Source: Ruegeria sp. R13_0
Lineage (GTDB): Bacteria; Pseudomonadota; Alphaproteobacteria; Rhodobacterales; Rhodobacteraceae
Direction of reading: 5' to 3'
Assembly: GCF_017743995.1 (NCBI RefSeq)
Contig: NZ_JAGHRB010000003.1
Location: 290,003 to 354,002, forward strand
DNA length: 64,000 bases
The position numbers and the translations under genes are program-made. The notes under the pieces were generated by a model. It was not told where the DNA came from. It saw nothing but the letters and a program-made list of their open reading frames with translations, and did no database searches. This document shows, piece by piece, positions 17,587 through 27,287 of this stretch. Numbering within the stretch: the stretch's first letter is position 1; each line of letters starts with the position of its first letter.

Positions 17587-18075
17587 CTACGGGCTGGCCT
17601 TCATCGGCAGTATCGGTCCCCAAGGAGTTTGGCGGACCGGGCCAAATGCAGTGAAACCAGCCTTTTTGTACGCAGCAATCGCACGCGCATTTTTCGGATG
17701 GGGATCGGTGGCGACAACCGGTGCGCCCCGAGCAAAGAGCCTGTTTACATGTTCTGAAATGAATGCCGGGCCGTGCCCGCGCCCAATCATGTCCGGTTCA
17801 CCGATGAATTGATCGACCCCCCGAGATCCTGGCGGAAGTGAAAAGAAGTGATGATCTTCCCAACCATGGACAGTGTAATCTTGCATGTATGCAACCGGGT
17901 GCTGGTCAAGCGAAACGATCCATCGTTCAACGCGCGCATCTACCAATTCATCATCCGTGTTTGGCTCATCAGAATCCCACCACTCGCGAACATGTGGATA
18001 TGATCGCCATTTCGACATCATCTCAAAATCTGCCGATGTCATCTTGCGAAACGTATAGCGATTGGAAGAACTCAT
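17587..18075 (-). CDS. GNAT family N-acetyltransferase, aminoglycoside 6'-type fold
   Basis: 162 residues. The acetyl-CoA site is visible as QFIGEPDMIGRGHGPAF, and the C-terminal part TDPHPKNARAIAAYKKAGF is typical of the AAC(6')/siderophore-acetylating branch. PHVREWWDSDEP at the N terminus also fits this branch. The natural substrate is unknown; a resistance role is not implied. It lies 95 bp upstream of the VOC gene, same strand. Confidence 0.85.
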   Translation of the reverse strand: MSSSNRYTFRKMTSADFEMMSKWRSYPHVREWWDSDEPNTDDELVDARVERWIVSLDQHPVAYMQDYTVHGWEDHHFFSLPPGSRGVDQFIGEPDMIGRGHGPAFISEHVNRLFARGAPVVATDPHPKNARAIAAYKKAGFTAFGPVRQTPWGPILPMKASP

Positions 18076-18275
18076 GGCGAATAGTAGCAGAACTTATATC
18101 AGATGGATGGCGCAGTCTGCCATTTGACTAAGAAATGGCTCTGAACCTTAGTCGCCAACGGACCACTTCCCTGACACTTACCGCGAGTGCAAAACTTCGT
18201 AGTAAGCAAGCGCGCGTCTAGAGTAACAAAGGGTATTACCTTGGACTCGAGGGATGTTTGCGTTGAAATATCCAG

Positions 18276-18728
18276 CTAACCTTCCCCAAAAGAGAGTGAC
18301 AACAAGTCAGCCTTTAAAAGCTGTGTGTCGTTTCTTCCGAGTAGGACATCAATGTCGTCATGGGTTCTTCGCCAAACCGGAACGGCCCGAACCAGCAGGT
18401 CCCGGCCTGCGTCCGACAGATCGACGCGCCTGCTGCGCTTGTCGCTGCTGTCCGGTTGCATTTTCAGAAGCCCCCGCCGCTCCAGAGGTTTCAAATTTGC
18501 GGTGAGGGTTGTGCGATCCATTGCAAGGAACTTCGCCAATTCGCCAAGTCTCGGTGCCCCCGGGCGATTCAATGCCATCAAAAGCGAGTACTGACCGTGG
18601 GTCAAACCCAGCGGTCTCAGAGCTTCATCAAACCTCCTGGCAATAGACCGTGCGGCGCGTTGAAGGTGCAGACAGAGGCACCGATCCCGAACCTCATGCG
18701 TAACTTCAATAGGCAAGTCGTCTCTCAT
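18276..18728 (-). CDS. MarR family transcriptional regulator
   Basis: 150 residues. RSIARRFDEALRPLGLTHGQYSLLMALN, then RLGELAKFLAMDRTTLTANLKPLERRGLL (recognition helix) and the wing DSDKRSRRVDLSDAGRDLL are the MarR signature. It is divergent from the VOC/DUF1428/BNR operon beginning at 18952. A perfect palindrome lies 11 bp upstream of its start (18739-18756), so it probably represses itself and perhaps that operon. Confidence 0.9.
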   Translation of the reverse strand: MRDDLPIEVTHEVRDRCLCLHLQRAARSIARRFDEALRPLGLTHGQYSLLMALNRPGAPRLGELAKFLAMDRTTLTANLKPLERRGLLKMQPDSSDKRSRRVDLSDAGRDLLVRAVPVWRRTHDDIDVLLGRNDTQLLKADLLSLSFGEG

Positions 18729-18738
18729 ACGGCTTCAT

Positions 18739-18756
18739 TACGTTGACATCAACGTA
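18739..18756. promoter_or_regulatory. Probable MarR operator palindrome
   Basis: TACGTTGA-CA-TCAACGTA is a perfect inverted repeat with 8-bp arms, starting 11 bp upstream of the marR-type ATG. MarR dimers bind palindromes of this size. The right half overlaps a TTGACA-like hexamer, consistent with repression by blocking RNA polymerase. Confidence 0.65.
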
Positions 18757-18951
18757 TTTGTCAATATTGTGGACGGTAAATCAGCGATTCCTGAATTGAT
18801 ACGCCATGAGCATGTTCACCAAATTGCCTGAGAAGAAATTAAGCCGCTTGAATTGGTCGAGCTTGGAACGCGCTCAAACGCTGGCATGGGATAATCGCAG
18901 CATTGCGTATCCAATCGGGACGTATGCTCCAAGACACATAGGTGATGCGTA

Positions 18952-19410
18952 ATGCAAAAGGTCCGCACCTGCCTTTGGTTTGAAAGTGGCGGCGCGGACG
19001 CAGCGAATTTCTACGTTTCATTACTGCCTGACAGCCGCATGGAAACGGTTTTGGCTCCAGACGCTGGCGAGCCGGTGATGGTTGATTTCACCCTCGCGGG
19101 TGCGCCCTACCAAATCCTGAATGGTGGTCCTCACTTTAAGCTGACCGAGGCCGCTTCGATTACTGTTCTCGCAAAGGATCAGGATGAAATCGACCGTCTC
19201 TGGGCGGCGCTGACCTCGGATGGAGGTGAGGAAGCTCAGTGTGGTTGGCTCAAAGATCGTTGGGGCGTGTCCTGGCAAATCTATCCGCAAGTACTGCTTG
19301 ATATGCAGGCTGCCAAAGACCAGGCCGCTGCAGAGCGAGCGCGCCAAGCGATGTACAAGATGAACAAAATCGACATTTCTGAGCTGGAAGCCGCATTTGC
19401 AGGATCGTAA
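18952..19410 (+). CDS. PhnB-like VOC family protein
   Basis: 152 residues opening with MQKVRTCLWFESGGADAANFY, followed by DFTLAGAPYQILNGGPHFKL and GWLKDRWGVSWQIYPQVL. These are the marks of the PhnB/3-demethylubiquinone-methyltransferase-like VOC subfamily. Biochemical function is generally unknown. It is the first gene of an operon with DUF1428 (15 bp later) and the BNR-repeat protein, divergent from marR. Confidence 0.88.
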   Translation: MQKVRTCLWFESGGADAANFYVSLLPDSRMETVLAPDAGEPVMVDFTLAGAPYQILNGGPHFKLTEAASITVLAKDQDEIDRLWAALTSDGGEEAQCGWLKDRWGVSWQIYPQVLLDMQAAKDQAAAERARQAMYKMNKIDISELEAAFAGS

Positions 19411-19425
19411 ATCAAGGAGTTTGGT

Positions 19426-19779
19426 ATGACCTATATTACTGTTGCAGCCTATGCAGTCCCCACGGCGAACAAGGATGTCTTCATTGCACATTCAAAAGAA
19501 GTGACGCCTTTGTTCAAAAAGCATGGCGCACTCGCCGCCGTGGATGCTTGGGGCGACGATGTTCCGGACGGCAAGGTCACGTCATTCCCAATGGCTGTGA
19601 AGTGCGAACCGGATGAAACCGTCGCCTATTCGCACGTCATATGGCCGGACAAGGAGACCCACGACGCAAACATGGAAAAGGTCATGTCCGAGATGCAGGA
19701 GTCCATGGAGAACAATCCAATGCCCTTTGATGGCAAACGCATGATTTTTGCGAGTTTCCAATCACTGGTCGAGGTCTAG
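19426..19779 (+). CDS. DUF1428 domain-containing protein
   Basis: 117 residues with the full DUF1428 pattern: MTYITVAAYAVPTANKDVFI, HGALAAVDAWGDDVPDGKVTSF, VAYSHVIWPDKETHDANM and MPFDGKRMIFASFQ. The fold is a small ferredoxin-like dimer. AAGGAGTTTGGT precedes the start. It often co-occurs with PhnB-like genes; its role is unknown. Confidence 0.92.
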   Translation: MTYITVAAYAVPTANKDVFIAHSKEVTPLFKKHGALAAVDAWGDDVPDGKVTSFPMAVKCEPDETVAYSHVIWPDKETHDANMEKVMSEMQESMENNPMPFDGKRMIFASFQSLVEV

Positions 19780-19821
19780 CGGGCAGCAAGCGGCCTGTTC
19801 AGGCAACGTGGAGGGCGAGCA

Positions 19822-20979
19822 ATGTCCGGCTCAGAAACAACAGTTCTTATTGGCACAACAAAGGGCGCTTTTTTGCTCCGGCGCGATGTTTCAGAAGGCT
19901 CATGGGTAACGGATGGTCCGTACTGCGACGGATGGCCCATCAATCATTTTGCAAGTGATCCGGACACGGGAACGATCTGGGCTGGCGGCGGCGGCGACTG
20001 GAATGGCGCAGGCGTCTGGCGCTCAGACGATGGCGGCCAAACGTGGAATGTCACGCGGCTCAGCAAGGGTGAGATGGACAATTGGGCCGCCAATGATCCA
20101 GATTTCGCCGAAATGATTGGCTGGACAAACGAACCGCTCCCATTTGGTGATGAGTTCTCGCAAGTTTGGTCTTTGCACTATACAGATGGGACGCTCTATG
20201 CCGGAACCAAGCCTGCCAACCTGCTGAAAAGCTCGGACGGCGGAGAGACATGGGAAAACCTACGCAGCCTGAGCGAACATGAGTCAGTCGACAGCTGGAA
20301 CCCGGGCGCAGCTGGACTAACATTGCACACTATTGTTTCGGATCCTCAAAACCCCCAGAAAATTTGGGTTGGCATATCGGCTGCTGGTGTCTTTGCATCT
20401 GAGGACGGTGGCCAAACTTGGGAACGGCGTAACAGGTTATCAAACATACAAGACTGCGAGCACCACGATCATCCCGCAGCGCCTCGTGATGGCGAGACCG
20501 GACACTGTGTGCACAACATGATGCGCGCGAACGGGGCTGAGGATTTACTTTATCAGCAAAACCACCATGGTGTCTGGCGCTCATCTGATGGCGGCCGCAG
20601 TTGGGACAACATATCGGATGGTCTTCCTTCAACGTTCGGCTTTCCAATACGCGTGCATCCGCGTGACCCCAAAACAATCTGGACCCTGCCACTCAACGGA
20701 GATTCAGTGGGCCGATATCCGCCAAACGCGGCAGCTGCAGTATGGCGATCCCGAGATGGCGGTGAGACGTGGGAGGCACAGCGAAAAGGGCTTCCCCAGA
20801 CGGGTTGCTTCTTTACCGTCCTGCGTCAGGCATTGGCGGGCGATACGAGTGATCCGCCTGGGATCTATTTTGGCACAAACAGTGGTTCAGTTTTTGCCAG
20901 CCATGACGAAGGTGATAGCTGGAGTGAGATTTCCCGCCATTTACCCACAATTCTGGGCGTGGAGGTTCTGGACCAATAG
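19822..20979 (+). CDS. BNR/Asp-box repeat beta-propeller protein (WD40/YVTN-type, exo-sialidase-like)
   Basis: 385 residues without a signal peptide. At least five Asp-box units are visible (WRSDDGGQTW, LKSSDGGETW, FASEDGGQTWERR, WRSSDGGRSWD, WRSRDGGETW), spaced as in a beta propeller. The family is often annotated as glycosyl hydrolase, but the sialidase Arg triad and Asp/Tyr active site are not evident, so enzymatic activity is not supported. GGAGGGCGAGCA precedes the ATG. It is last in the marR-linked operon. Confidence 0.85.
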   Translation: MSGSETTVLIGTTKGAFLLRRDVSEGSWVTDGPYCDGWPINHFASDPDTGTIWAGGGGDWNGAGVWRSDDGGQTWNVTRLSKGEMDNWAANDPDFAEMIGWTNEPLPFGDEFSQVWSLHYTDGTLYAGTKPANLLKSSDGGETWENLRSLSEHESVDSWNPGAAGLTLHTIVSDPQNPQKIWVGISAAGVFASEDGGQTWERRNRLSNIQDCEHHDHPAAPRDGETGHCVHNMMRANGAEDLLYQQNHHGVWRSSDGGRSWDNISDGLPSTFGFPIRVHPRDPKTIWTLPLNGDSVGRYPPNAAAAVWRSRDGGETWEAQRKGLPQTGCFFTVLRQALAGDTSDPPGIYFGTNSGSVFASHDEGDSWSEISRHLPTILGVEVLDQ

Positions 20980-21208
20980 TGCCGGCCTGTTGCAGTCACT
21001 CCCACTCCATCCCAAATGCCAACAGCGCAGCCCGCATAACGGGCAAAAACGAGTGACTTAAGATCCAAGAACTTCGCGGGGAACAGTAAATGTACCATCC
21101 TGAAACCGCTCGTAGTTGAATTGAAGGCGATGAGCATCAGGGCGTAGAGTTGCGTCAAACCTGATCCAAAGTTTGCGACACAAAAGACGTGCGAATTATT
21201 CAACTTCG

Positions 21209-23425
21209 TTACAGAGTTGATGACACAGCAGCCTTTTGTTCTTCCGTCAATTGCTCGGCGTCATCCAGACCCGGTATCGCAACGCGAACCTCGCGGCGGG
21301 CAAAGTCGATGCCGTTTTCCTTGAAGGCGGCCTTTACCCGGTTGAAGATTTCCTTGCGCAGCGTGAACTGCTTGCCCGGTTTGGCCATGAACTTGCCGCG
21401 GATGATCATGCCGACATCGTCAAAGTCGAATACACCCTGCGACTTGAAGGGCTGCAGGAAGCCATCCTTATGAGTCTCGTCCTCCATCATCTCGGCGCCG
21501 ATCTTCTTGAAAATCTTCTTGACCTTGTTGGGGTCGGTGTCGAAGGGCACGGTGAATTTCAGCTTCATGATGACCCAGTCACGGCTGTAATTGGTCAGTT
21601 TCTGAATCTCACCATAAGGAATTGTGTGCACCGGTCCGCGATGGTGGCGCAGTTGCATGGAGCGGATCGAGATCTTTTCGACCGTTCCGGTGGTGCCGCC
21701 GACGTCGACGTATTCGCCGACGCGGAACGCATCGTCGATCAGGAAGAAAATCCCACCGACGATGTCCGAAACCAGCTTTTGCGCACCAAAACCGATGGCC
21801 AGACCCAAGATACCGGCACCAGCCAGCAGCGGTGTGATATCCAGACCCAGGGCCCCCAGGGCGAGCAGAATAAAGATCACCGCGATGGCGACCTGCGCCG
21901 TGACGCGCAGTAGCGGCAGGACGGTGGCCAGGCGCGACCCGCCGGAACCGCCGCCTTCACCGGCTTCTTCGTCCGGGCTTTGATCTGCGGTCATCTCTTT
22001 TGCCAGGCGGCGGTTGATCCAGAGCGAGACGATCTCATTCAGAATATAACCGACAGCGATGATGATGAAGAACTGGATCAGGCGGCTGCCTTCTTCCTGT
22101 CCTCCGCCTGCGATTTCCTGCAGGTTCAGGTTCCAGGCTTTGGCGATCATCAGGATCACAAGAATACCCGCCAGGACGCGACCGATGCGAATGTAACTGC
22201 GCTTGGTCGACTTATACGCCTGCTCGGCCACAGGACCTTCGCCCAGCATCGGGGGCTGCAGATGGCGCACCAAGCCACGGATCAGCGTATCGAGCGCCGG
22301 AGCGATCAGCAGCCAGAACATGGTGGCAAAATGCGCCCCCTGAACAAGCAGCGCGCGCGACGCAGGATTGCGCTGTGCCACCAGAAATTCAACCAACAAC
22401 CAGGTAGCAGCGGATACAGCGACCGCAAAGTAGGGATAGTAATGCGCCACCTCTTTGTCGAATTTGGTGTGGTCGGGGTCGGTGCCCAGCATCATCTGTG
22501 ACAGACCTTCGCGCGCTTTCCACGCGATGACACCGATATAGATGTGGATCGCGGCATTCAGCCAGAAGCCAATGCGGGTCTCATCCCCGGTGACGCCGTT
22601 CAGCCCGTTGAAGTGAAGCAGGAACAGTGTAAACCCGATGAGGATCAGCAGGCCGATCAGATTGCGGTGCAGAAACTTTGCCCAACGATCCTCGATATTG
22701 ACCAGTCGGAAGTGAGGTTTGTTCGGCGCCAGTACAAAGCGCGACGTGGCTGCCCCCAGTCGAGGCACCCAGATCAGATAGAACACGAATGGGGCAGCGT
22801 AGGTAATCTGCTCGGGTGTCAGCAAGGCACGCCCAACAGCACGGATCACCACATAGAATACGATCAACCCAGCGATTTCGTGGCAGAAACGGACGAACAA
22901 ATATCTGACGGCCCCCCAAAGATCGTTTTCATCCGCATGATCCGGCAGGCTGCGCCATTTGCGCGTCAGCAGACCAAAGAGTTTCTCGGCAATGAAGCCC
23001 ACCACCAACACGCTGAAAACAAGACCGATCAGCACAAGTGCGCCGCTGAAGGTGAACGTGCCTACAAAATTGGTAAAGGCCTTGGCCTGCGCACTGAAGA
23101 TATTTGGAACAGTTGTTATGACATGGGTCCAGGACGCAACCATTTCGGCCCAGATTTCGTTCAGCTCGGTGATCGGGTCTTCCCGGTCTTCGGCGGCGGC
23201 TGCGTTTTGTTCAGCGACGGCATCCAGTCGTTCCAGCAGGATGGAACGCACCTGATCATCAGACATGCGCGCAACCAGGTCATCGACTTGTTCGGGCGTC
23301 AGGTCTTCGGGAATTGCAACCGTCGCAGGTGAATCCGTTGATGACGTGGTGGGCACCTGTGCGTGCAATGGCCCGACCAAAAGCAAGAAGCAAATCAGGG
23401 TAACACTAGAGAATAGCCGAAACAT
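21209..23425 (-). CDS. MscS-type mechanosensitive channel, large form
   Basis: About 738 residues from the ATG at 23423-23425, giving a clean signal peptide (FSSVTLICFLLLVGPLHAQ); the longer frame to 23572 is unlikely. An N-terminal periplasmic helical region with EDLTPEQVDDLVARMSDDQVRS is followed by many transmembrane segments. The MscS core follows (LLAGAGILGLAIGFGAQKLVSD, the pore helix, then GGIFFLIDDAFRVGEYVDV and TIPYGEIQKLTNYSRDW). It relieves osmotic pressure in MscS relatives. It lies 130 bp downstream of the sulfatase gene on the same strand. Confidence 0.9.
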   Translation of the reverse strand: MFRLFSSVTLICFLLLVGPLHAQVPTTSSTDSPATVAIPEDLTPEQVDDLVARMSDDQVRSILLERLDAVAEQNAAAAEDREDPITELNEIWAEMVASWTHVITTVPNIFSAQAKAFTNFVGTFTFSGALVLIGLVFSVLVVGFIAEKLFGLLTRKWRSLPDHADENDLWGAVRYLFVRFCHEIAGLIVFYVVIRAVGRALLTPEQITYAAPFVFYLIWVPRLGAATSRFVLAPNKPHFRLVNIEDRWAKFLHRNLIGLLILIGFTLFLLHFNGLNGVTGDETRIGFWLNAAIHIYIGVIAWKAREGLSQMMLGTDPDHTKFDKEVAHYYPYFAVAVSAATWLLVEFLVAQRNPASRALLVQGAHFATMFWLLIAPALDTLIRGLVRHLQPPMLGEGPVAEQAYKSTKRSYIRIGRVLAGILVILMIAKAWNLNLQEIAGGGQEEGSRLIQFFIIIAVGYILNEIVSLWINRRLAKEMTADQSPDEEAGEGGGSGGSRLATVLPLLRVTAQVAIAVIFILLALGALGLDITPLLAGAGILGLAIGFGAQKLVSDIVGGIFFLIDDAFRVGEYVDVGGTTGTVEKISIRSMQLRHHRGPVHTIPYGEIQKLTNYSRDWVIMKLKFTVPFDTDPNKVKKIFKKIGAEMMEDETHKDGFLQPFKSQGVFDFDDVGMIIRGKFMAKPGKQFTLRKEIFNRVKAAFKENGIDFARREVRVAIPGLDDAEQLTEEQKAAVSSTL

Positions 23426-23555
23426 GTGTCCCACTTTGTCTATGAGTTGGGATTGAAAAGCTGGCCGTATCTGGTCAGGCTTGAACATCCAGAACCTGAC
23501 CAGATCGACGATCTTACGCCATAGCATTCCAACGACCTGGAAAGCTGCATAGGCT

Positions 23556-25289
23556 TCAATGTAAACCACCACCCCGTTGGGCGTTTATTACAGTTTGCTC
23601 CAGCGGGTTGTATCCTTCGGGCACCGGGACAAGATTGACCTCTTCGGCGTATTCATCAAAGAACGCCTGCATTTCTGCGACGAGGTCCGGCATCTCTGCA
23701 GCCAGGTTGTTGATCTCGGACGGATCGGCGATGGTATCGTAGAGCTCCCATTCTCCTGTGCCTTTTGGCGGTGGATTTTGGGACAGCTTGTAGCGGCCTT
23801 TGAACACAGCACTGGAACCGGCCAGCTCGTAGCCGACCGGGTTGTCTTCATCGCGTACTGTATCGAGCGCACCTGTTAGGACCGGCACCATGCTGATTCC
23901 ACTGGGTGGGTTGATCTCGCGACCGTTGTAGGTCGATCCTGGTGTCTCGACGCCTGCCAGCTCAAGCAGAGTTGGGACAACGTCCAGGACAAATGCGAAG
24001 CTTTCAACCTTCGTGCCTGCGGCAACCATTTCGGGATATCGCACGATCAACGGGACACGCAGGCCCCCTTCTGTCGAGAACGTTTTGTAGTAACTGGCCG
24101 GTGTCGCTGCAGCTGCTGCCCAACTCGGACCGTAGTCCGCGTAGACACCTTTCTGTCCCATCGACGAAAAATCGCCCTGGTAATCCTCCATCCATACAGT
24201 GTCATAGTTGGCCTCATACCACTCACGGTAGTCAGGTGAGAGTGTCAGTTGGTTAGGATCTGGGCCGTTGTCAGACAAAAACAGGATGACAGTGTTTTCC
24301 AGTTCGCCCTTTTCCTCCAGATAGGCGAAAATCTCTCCAATGTTTTCGTCCATGTTGTCTAGCATACCCGCATAGGTCTGCATCCGGCGGGCATGGAAAG
24401 CCTGCTCTTCGCTGGACAATGCATCCCAATCCTCAAGCCGCCAGGGGTCATAGCTGGTTTTGTCCATTGAAGCATCGAGCGCGACGTCCGGAGAGACAAT
24501 GCCAAGTTCCACCTGGCGCGCTAGCCGTTTATCACGCAAATCGGTAAACCCACTGTCATAGACGCCGTCGTATTTATCGATGTAGGGCTTTGGGGCTTGG
24601 TGGGGATAGTGCACCGCTTGATAGCCCACCCAGGCCAGGAATGGCTTTCCGTCGTCTATGTTGCTGTCGATGTAGTCAATAATGGTGTCGGTGTAGTGCT
24701 CAGTCGAAAAGTAGTCTTCAGTGGGCAAAGACACGAGTTCGTTGTCTTCATAGTAATGAACGCGCTCGTAGAAAGGCGCGTAGGGCTGTTCGACCCAATT
24801 GTCGGCGCCGCTTTCGCCCAGCATGAAGGAGCGATCAAATCCACGCGCGTAGGCAATGGTATCCTCATCATGCCCCAGATGCCATTTCCCGGCCATATAA
24901 GTGTGGTAGCCGGCATCGCGCAGCAACGTGGCAACCGTCACAACGCTGTCGTTGAGGTGTCCTTCATAGCCTGGCTTTCCAAATTGGTTGTCGGCTTGGA
25001 TCTCAAGCATGTTGCCCAGACCCGCAAGGTGGTTGTCGACACCACTGATGAGCATAGTTCGTGTGGGTGAACAGGATGCACCAACGTGGAAGTTGGTAAA
25101 CACCATACCCTGTGCTGCGAGTTGGTCGATGTTTGGTGTCTCAATCTCGCTGCCAAATGCACCGACGTCCGAGAAACCCATGTCGTCGGCGATCAGGATC
25201 AGGAAATTGGGGCGTGTATCTTCTTGAGCAGCCGCGGCAGAAAAGCCAAGCGCCGCTAAAGCGGAATAAAGGGGAAGAAAACGTCTCAT
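23556..25289 (-). CDS. Periplasmic sulfatase (arylsulfatase family, formylglycine type)
   Basis: 577 residues with a signal peptide (about residues 1-21). PNFLILIADDMGFSDVG holds the metal-binding Asp pair, and CSPTR (Cys about 73) is the CxPxR motif whose cysteine is turned into formylglycine. MAGKWHLGHDED and LSDNGPDP are further active-site segments. The enzyme removes sulfate from organic esters; the substrate is unknown. The maturation enzyme is not in the window. A LysR gene is transcribed divergently and may regulate it. Confidence 0.93.
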   Translation of the reverse strand: MRRFLPLYSALAALGFSAAAAQEDTRPNFLILIADDMGFSDVGAFGSEIETPNIDQLAAQGMVFTNFHVGASCSPTRTMLISGVDNHLAGLGNMLEIQADNQFGKPGYEGHLNDSVVTVATLLRDAGYHTYMAGKWHLGHDEDTIAYARGFDRSFMLGESGADNWVEQPYAPFYERVHYYEDNELVSLPTEDYFSTEHYTDTIIDYIDSNIDDGKPFLAWVGYQAVHYPHQAPKPYIDKYDGVYDSGFTDLRDKRLARQVELGIVSPDVALDASMDKTSYDPWRLEDWDALSSEEQAFHARRMQTYAGMLDNMDENIGEIFAYLEEKGELENTVILFLSDNGPDPNQLTLSPDYREWYEANYDTVWMEDYQGDFSSMGQKGVYADYGPSWAAAAATPASYYKTFSTEGGLRVPLIVRYPEMVAAGTKVESFAFVLDVVPTLLELAGVETPGSTYNGREINPPSGISMVPVLTGALDTVRDEDNPVGYELAGSSAVFKGRYKLSQNPPPKGTGEWELYDTIADPSEINNLAAEMPDLVAEMQAFFDEYAEEVNLVPVPEGYNPLEQTVINAQRGGGLH

Positions 25290-25496
25290 ACTAAACTGAC
25301 CTCAATTGCTGTTTTAGCCACACCTGCAGAAGCGCAGTACAGCTTATCGTTGCGTATAAGAGCTGTCGTTGCGATAGCTTGCACCCAAGGTTTCACTTTT
25401 CGGAACGAGTGTATAAACTTTTGAAATAGAGATTGCGGCCCAGATTGTCGCATGGAAACTCGCCACAGTATCCGTGGCCGCTGAAGGGCAACAATC

Positions 25497-26402
25497 ATGA
25501 TTGACACGAAGTTGGCCGTTGCCGTGAAAGCTCTCGCGCGATTGGGAGGATTTCGTGAAGCAGCCGCAGCTGCCGGGGTTTCGCCAGCCACGTTGTCTCG
25601 TCGGATTTCGCAAGCAGAGGACTATGCAGGAAAACGTCTATTCGAACGCAGCCGAAACGGAACAACTCCGACTGATGCGGGTCAAAAATTTCTTCAACTT
25701 CTGTCCAACTTGGACACGGCGGGAAATGCTTTTGAACGCGGCGTCGCGGCTTTGCGCAACGAAGGTGGAGACCTTCTTGCAATTGGGTGCGGGCCACTCA
25801 CGACGCGAACCATTATTTCCCCCAGCCTCGAAAAACTCCTTTCTGAGATGCCGGAGCTGCGGGTCCGGATTGATGTGAGGGCCACCAAAGAGCCGCTCGA
25901 GGCTCTGCGCAGCGGCCGCATCGACATTGCCGTTTGCGACCTTACCCATACGCCGGACTTGAGTGACCTTGAGATCCAGGTAGCACACCGCAGGCCCGTT
26001 TCATTCTGGGCGCGACCAGAGCACACTATTCACGCAGAAGCACCGGTGTCTTTAGACAAACTCTTTCGACAGCCTCTGATGGCACCATTTTTGCATAAGC
26101 ATTGGCGGGCAACGTTTGCGGAAATCCTCGGAGGTGATGCCCAGGCTTGGGAGCTTGCGGAGCGACTCCCTCAGATCGAGTGCGACGATTATGGGATGCT
26201 CATCGATTTGGCGTGCCGATGTGACATTGTCTGTGGCGGTATGCCCGACGCCTTTGCAGAACATGCAAAACTTGAACGCCTTAAACAGGTCGCCACTCAG
26301 ACCGAAATTCAATGGAATATCTGCTTCGCGCGCCGAAGAAATCACAGCTTCGACTCCCTGGATGTTCTTTGGAGGATATTGGGAGAGGATTTCGGGGAGT
26401 AG
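25497..26402 (+). CDS. LysR family transcriptional regulator
   Basis: 301 residues: N-terminal winged helix (AVKALARLGGFREAAAAAGVSPATLSRRISQAE, about residues 8-40), then the effector domain beginning GGDLLAIGCGPLTTRTII. The helix-turn-helix is slightly unusual in having TLSRRI where TVSRRI or AVSRQI is common. It is divergent from the sulfatase gene with a 207-bp shared promoter region, so that operon is the likely target. Confidence 0.9.
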   Translation: MIDTKLAVAVKALARLGGFREAAAAAGVSPATLSRRISQAEDYAGKRLFERSRNGTTPTDAGQKFLQLLSNLDTAGNAFERGVAALRNEGGDLLAIGCGPLTTRTIISPSLEKLLSEMPELRVRIDVRATKEPLEALRSGRIDIAVCDLTHTPDLSDLEIQVAHRRPVSFWARPEHTIHAEAPVSLDKLFRQPLMAPFLHKHWRATFAEILGGDAQAWELAERLPQIECDDYGMLIDLACRCDIVCGGMPDAFAEHAKLERLKQVATQTEIQWNICFARRRNHSFDSLDVLWRILGEDFGE

Positions 26403-27005
26403 GGCCACTAGCCTGATCAACTTCTGCGGGCAAGACTACACGGGCCGAAGCTAAGCCAACCTTCGCAAGGGTCACACCAATATGAAGCCCCGGAAACATG
26501 AAGTGTCTTTGCATACCTAAAAAAGAACGTCAGTTGGAAGCGCGCTTGTATATTTCAAACGACGAAATGCGTGACTTCTTCTGAAAACGATCACCTTCCC
26601 CCAAGCGCTGCCGGTCAATTGGCTTGGCAAGCGCTAGCCAACGCGTTGTGTGGCCGGTTCTCGGAATTCTGGTCACAGTCTTTGAAGAATATAGCCGCCA
26701 AATGGTTGTTCTGGACTTGTATCCATTAACAAAAAACTGGACTACGCGGTTACATTTGCCGTGCCGGTACTGAATTTTGCAGCCGGCCCGCCGAATTGTT
26801 GGCCCGATATTAAACCCAATTCCAAAATCATGGTTGTCTACGATATTGTTTCCTCGGGTGAAGTGAGGGCTTTTACCTTAGGAAGCAAATTTGGCCTCGT
26901 TGCAATCCGCCGATACTTTCCTAATATGAAGATCAAATGAGCTAAAAGACGAACCAAGTTATAGACTCAGGTTACTCCGGAACGGCAGGGCCGCTCACAT
27001 GAATC
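26403..27005. other. Gene-poor region with a short open stretch
   Basis: 603 bp without a confident gene. From about 26701 to 26940 on the plus strand one frame stays open (with NKKLDYAVTFAVPVLNFAAG, later an ATG at 26830 and a stop at 26938-26940). It may be the tail of a decayed gene; no family is recognised. Confidence 0.3.
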
Positions 27006-27287
27006 ATGCTGGGGCGGCGCAGGCGCAAACGTTACAAAAGGTTTGAATGTTCAGTTGGAAATGTACACAACGCCTATGACAATGTGTGTTCCAATGTTGC
27101 CGAGCCAAAACCATCGACAAAGCCTGTCGAAATCAGCGAATGCAGCGTGTTGAGGTTGTTCGAAATACTTGAATCAAATCACGCCTACAACCTGACTCAG
27201 CTTCTTGCGTCCCGAAAATTTGATCGCGCCCGCAAGCGTCTGAACGGTGTGCCCGAGGCTACGCGCTCGGGGGAACGTCACCTATGA
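27006..27287 (+). CDS. Possible small protein upstream of the symporter, 93 aa
   Basis: The stop codon of this frame overlaps the ATG of the symporter (ATGA at 27284-27287), which would suit translational coupling. The second half (VLRLFEILESNHAYNLTQLL, then ARKRLNG) looks protein-like; the first 30 residues are basic and odd. No ribosome binding site is clear. It may be real or chance. Confidence 0.35.
   Translation: MLGRRRRKRYKRFECSVGNVHNAYDNVCSNVAEPKPSTKPVEISECSVLRLFEILESNHAYNLTQLLASRKFDRARKRLNGVPEATRSGERHL

Noticed and set aside
17587..18075. Aminoglycoside resistance enzyme
   Set aside because: The fold matches the AAC(6') branch, but so do many acetyltransferases with other substrates; there is no resistance context such as an integron or other resistance genes.
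19822..20979. Active sialidase
   Set aside because: Asp boxes are structural repeats; the catalytic Arg triad and Tyr/Glu pair of sialidases are not seen and there is no signal peptide.
22544..23332. 262-codon plus-strand frame opposite the MscS gene
   Set aside because: Antisense shadow of the MscS frame, glutamine/histidine rich, no motif.
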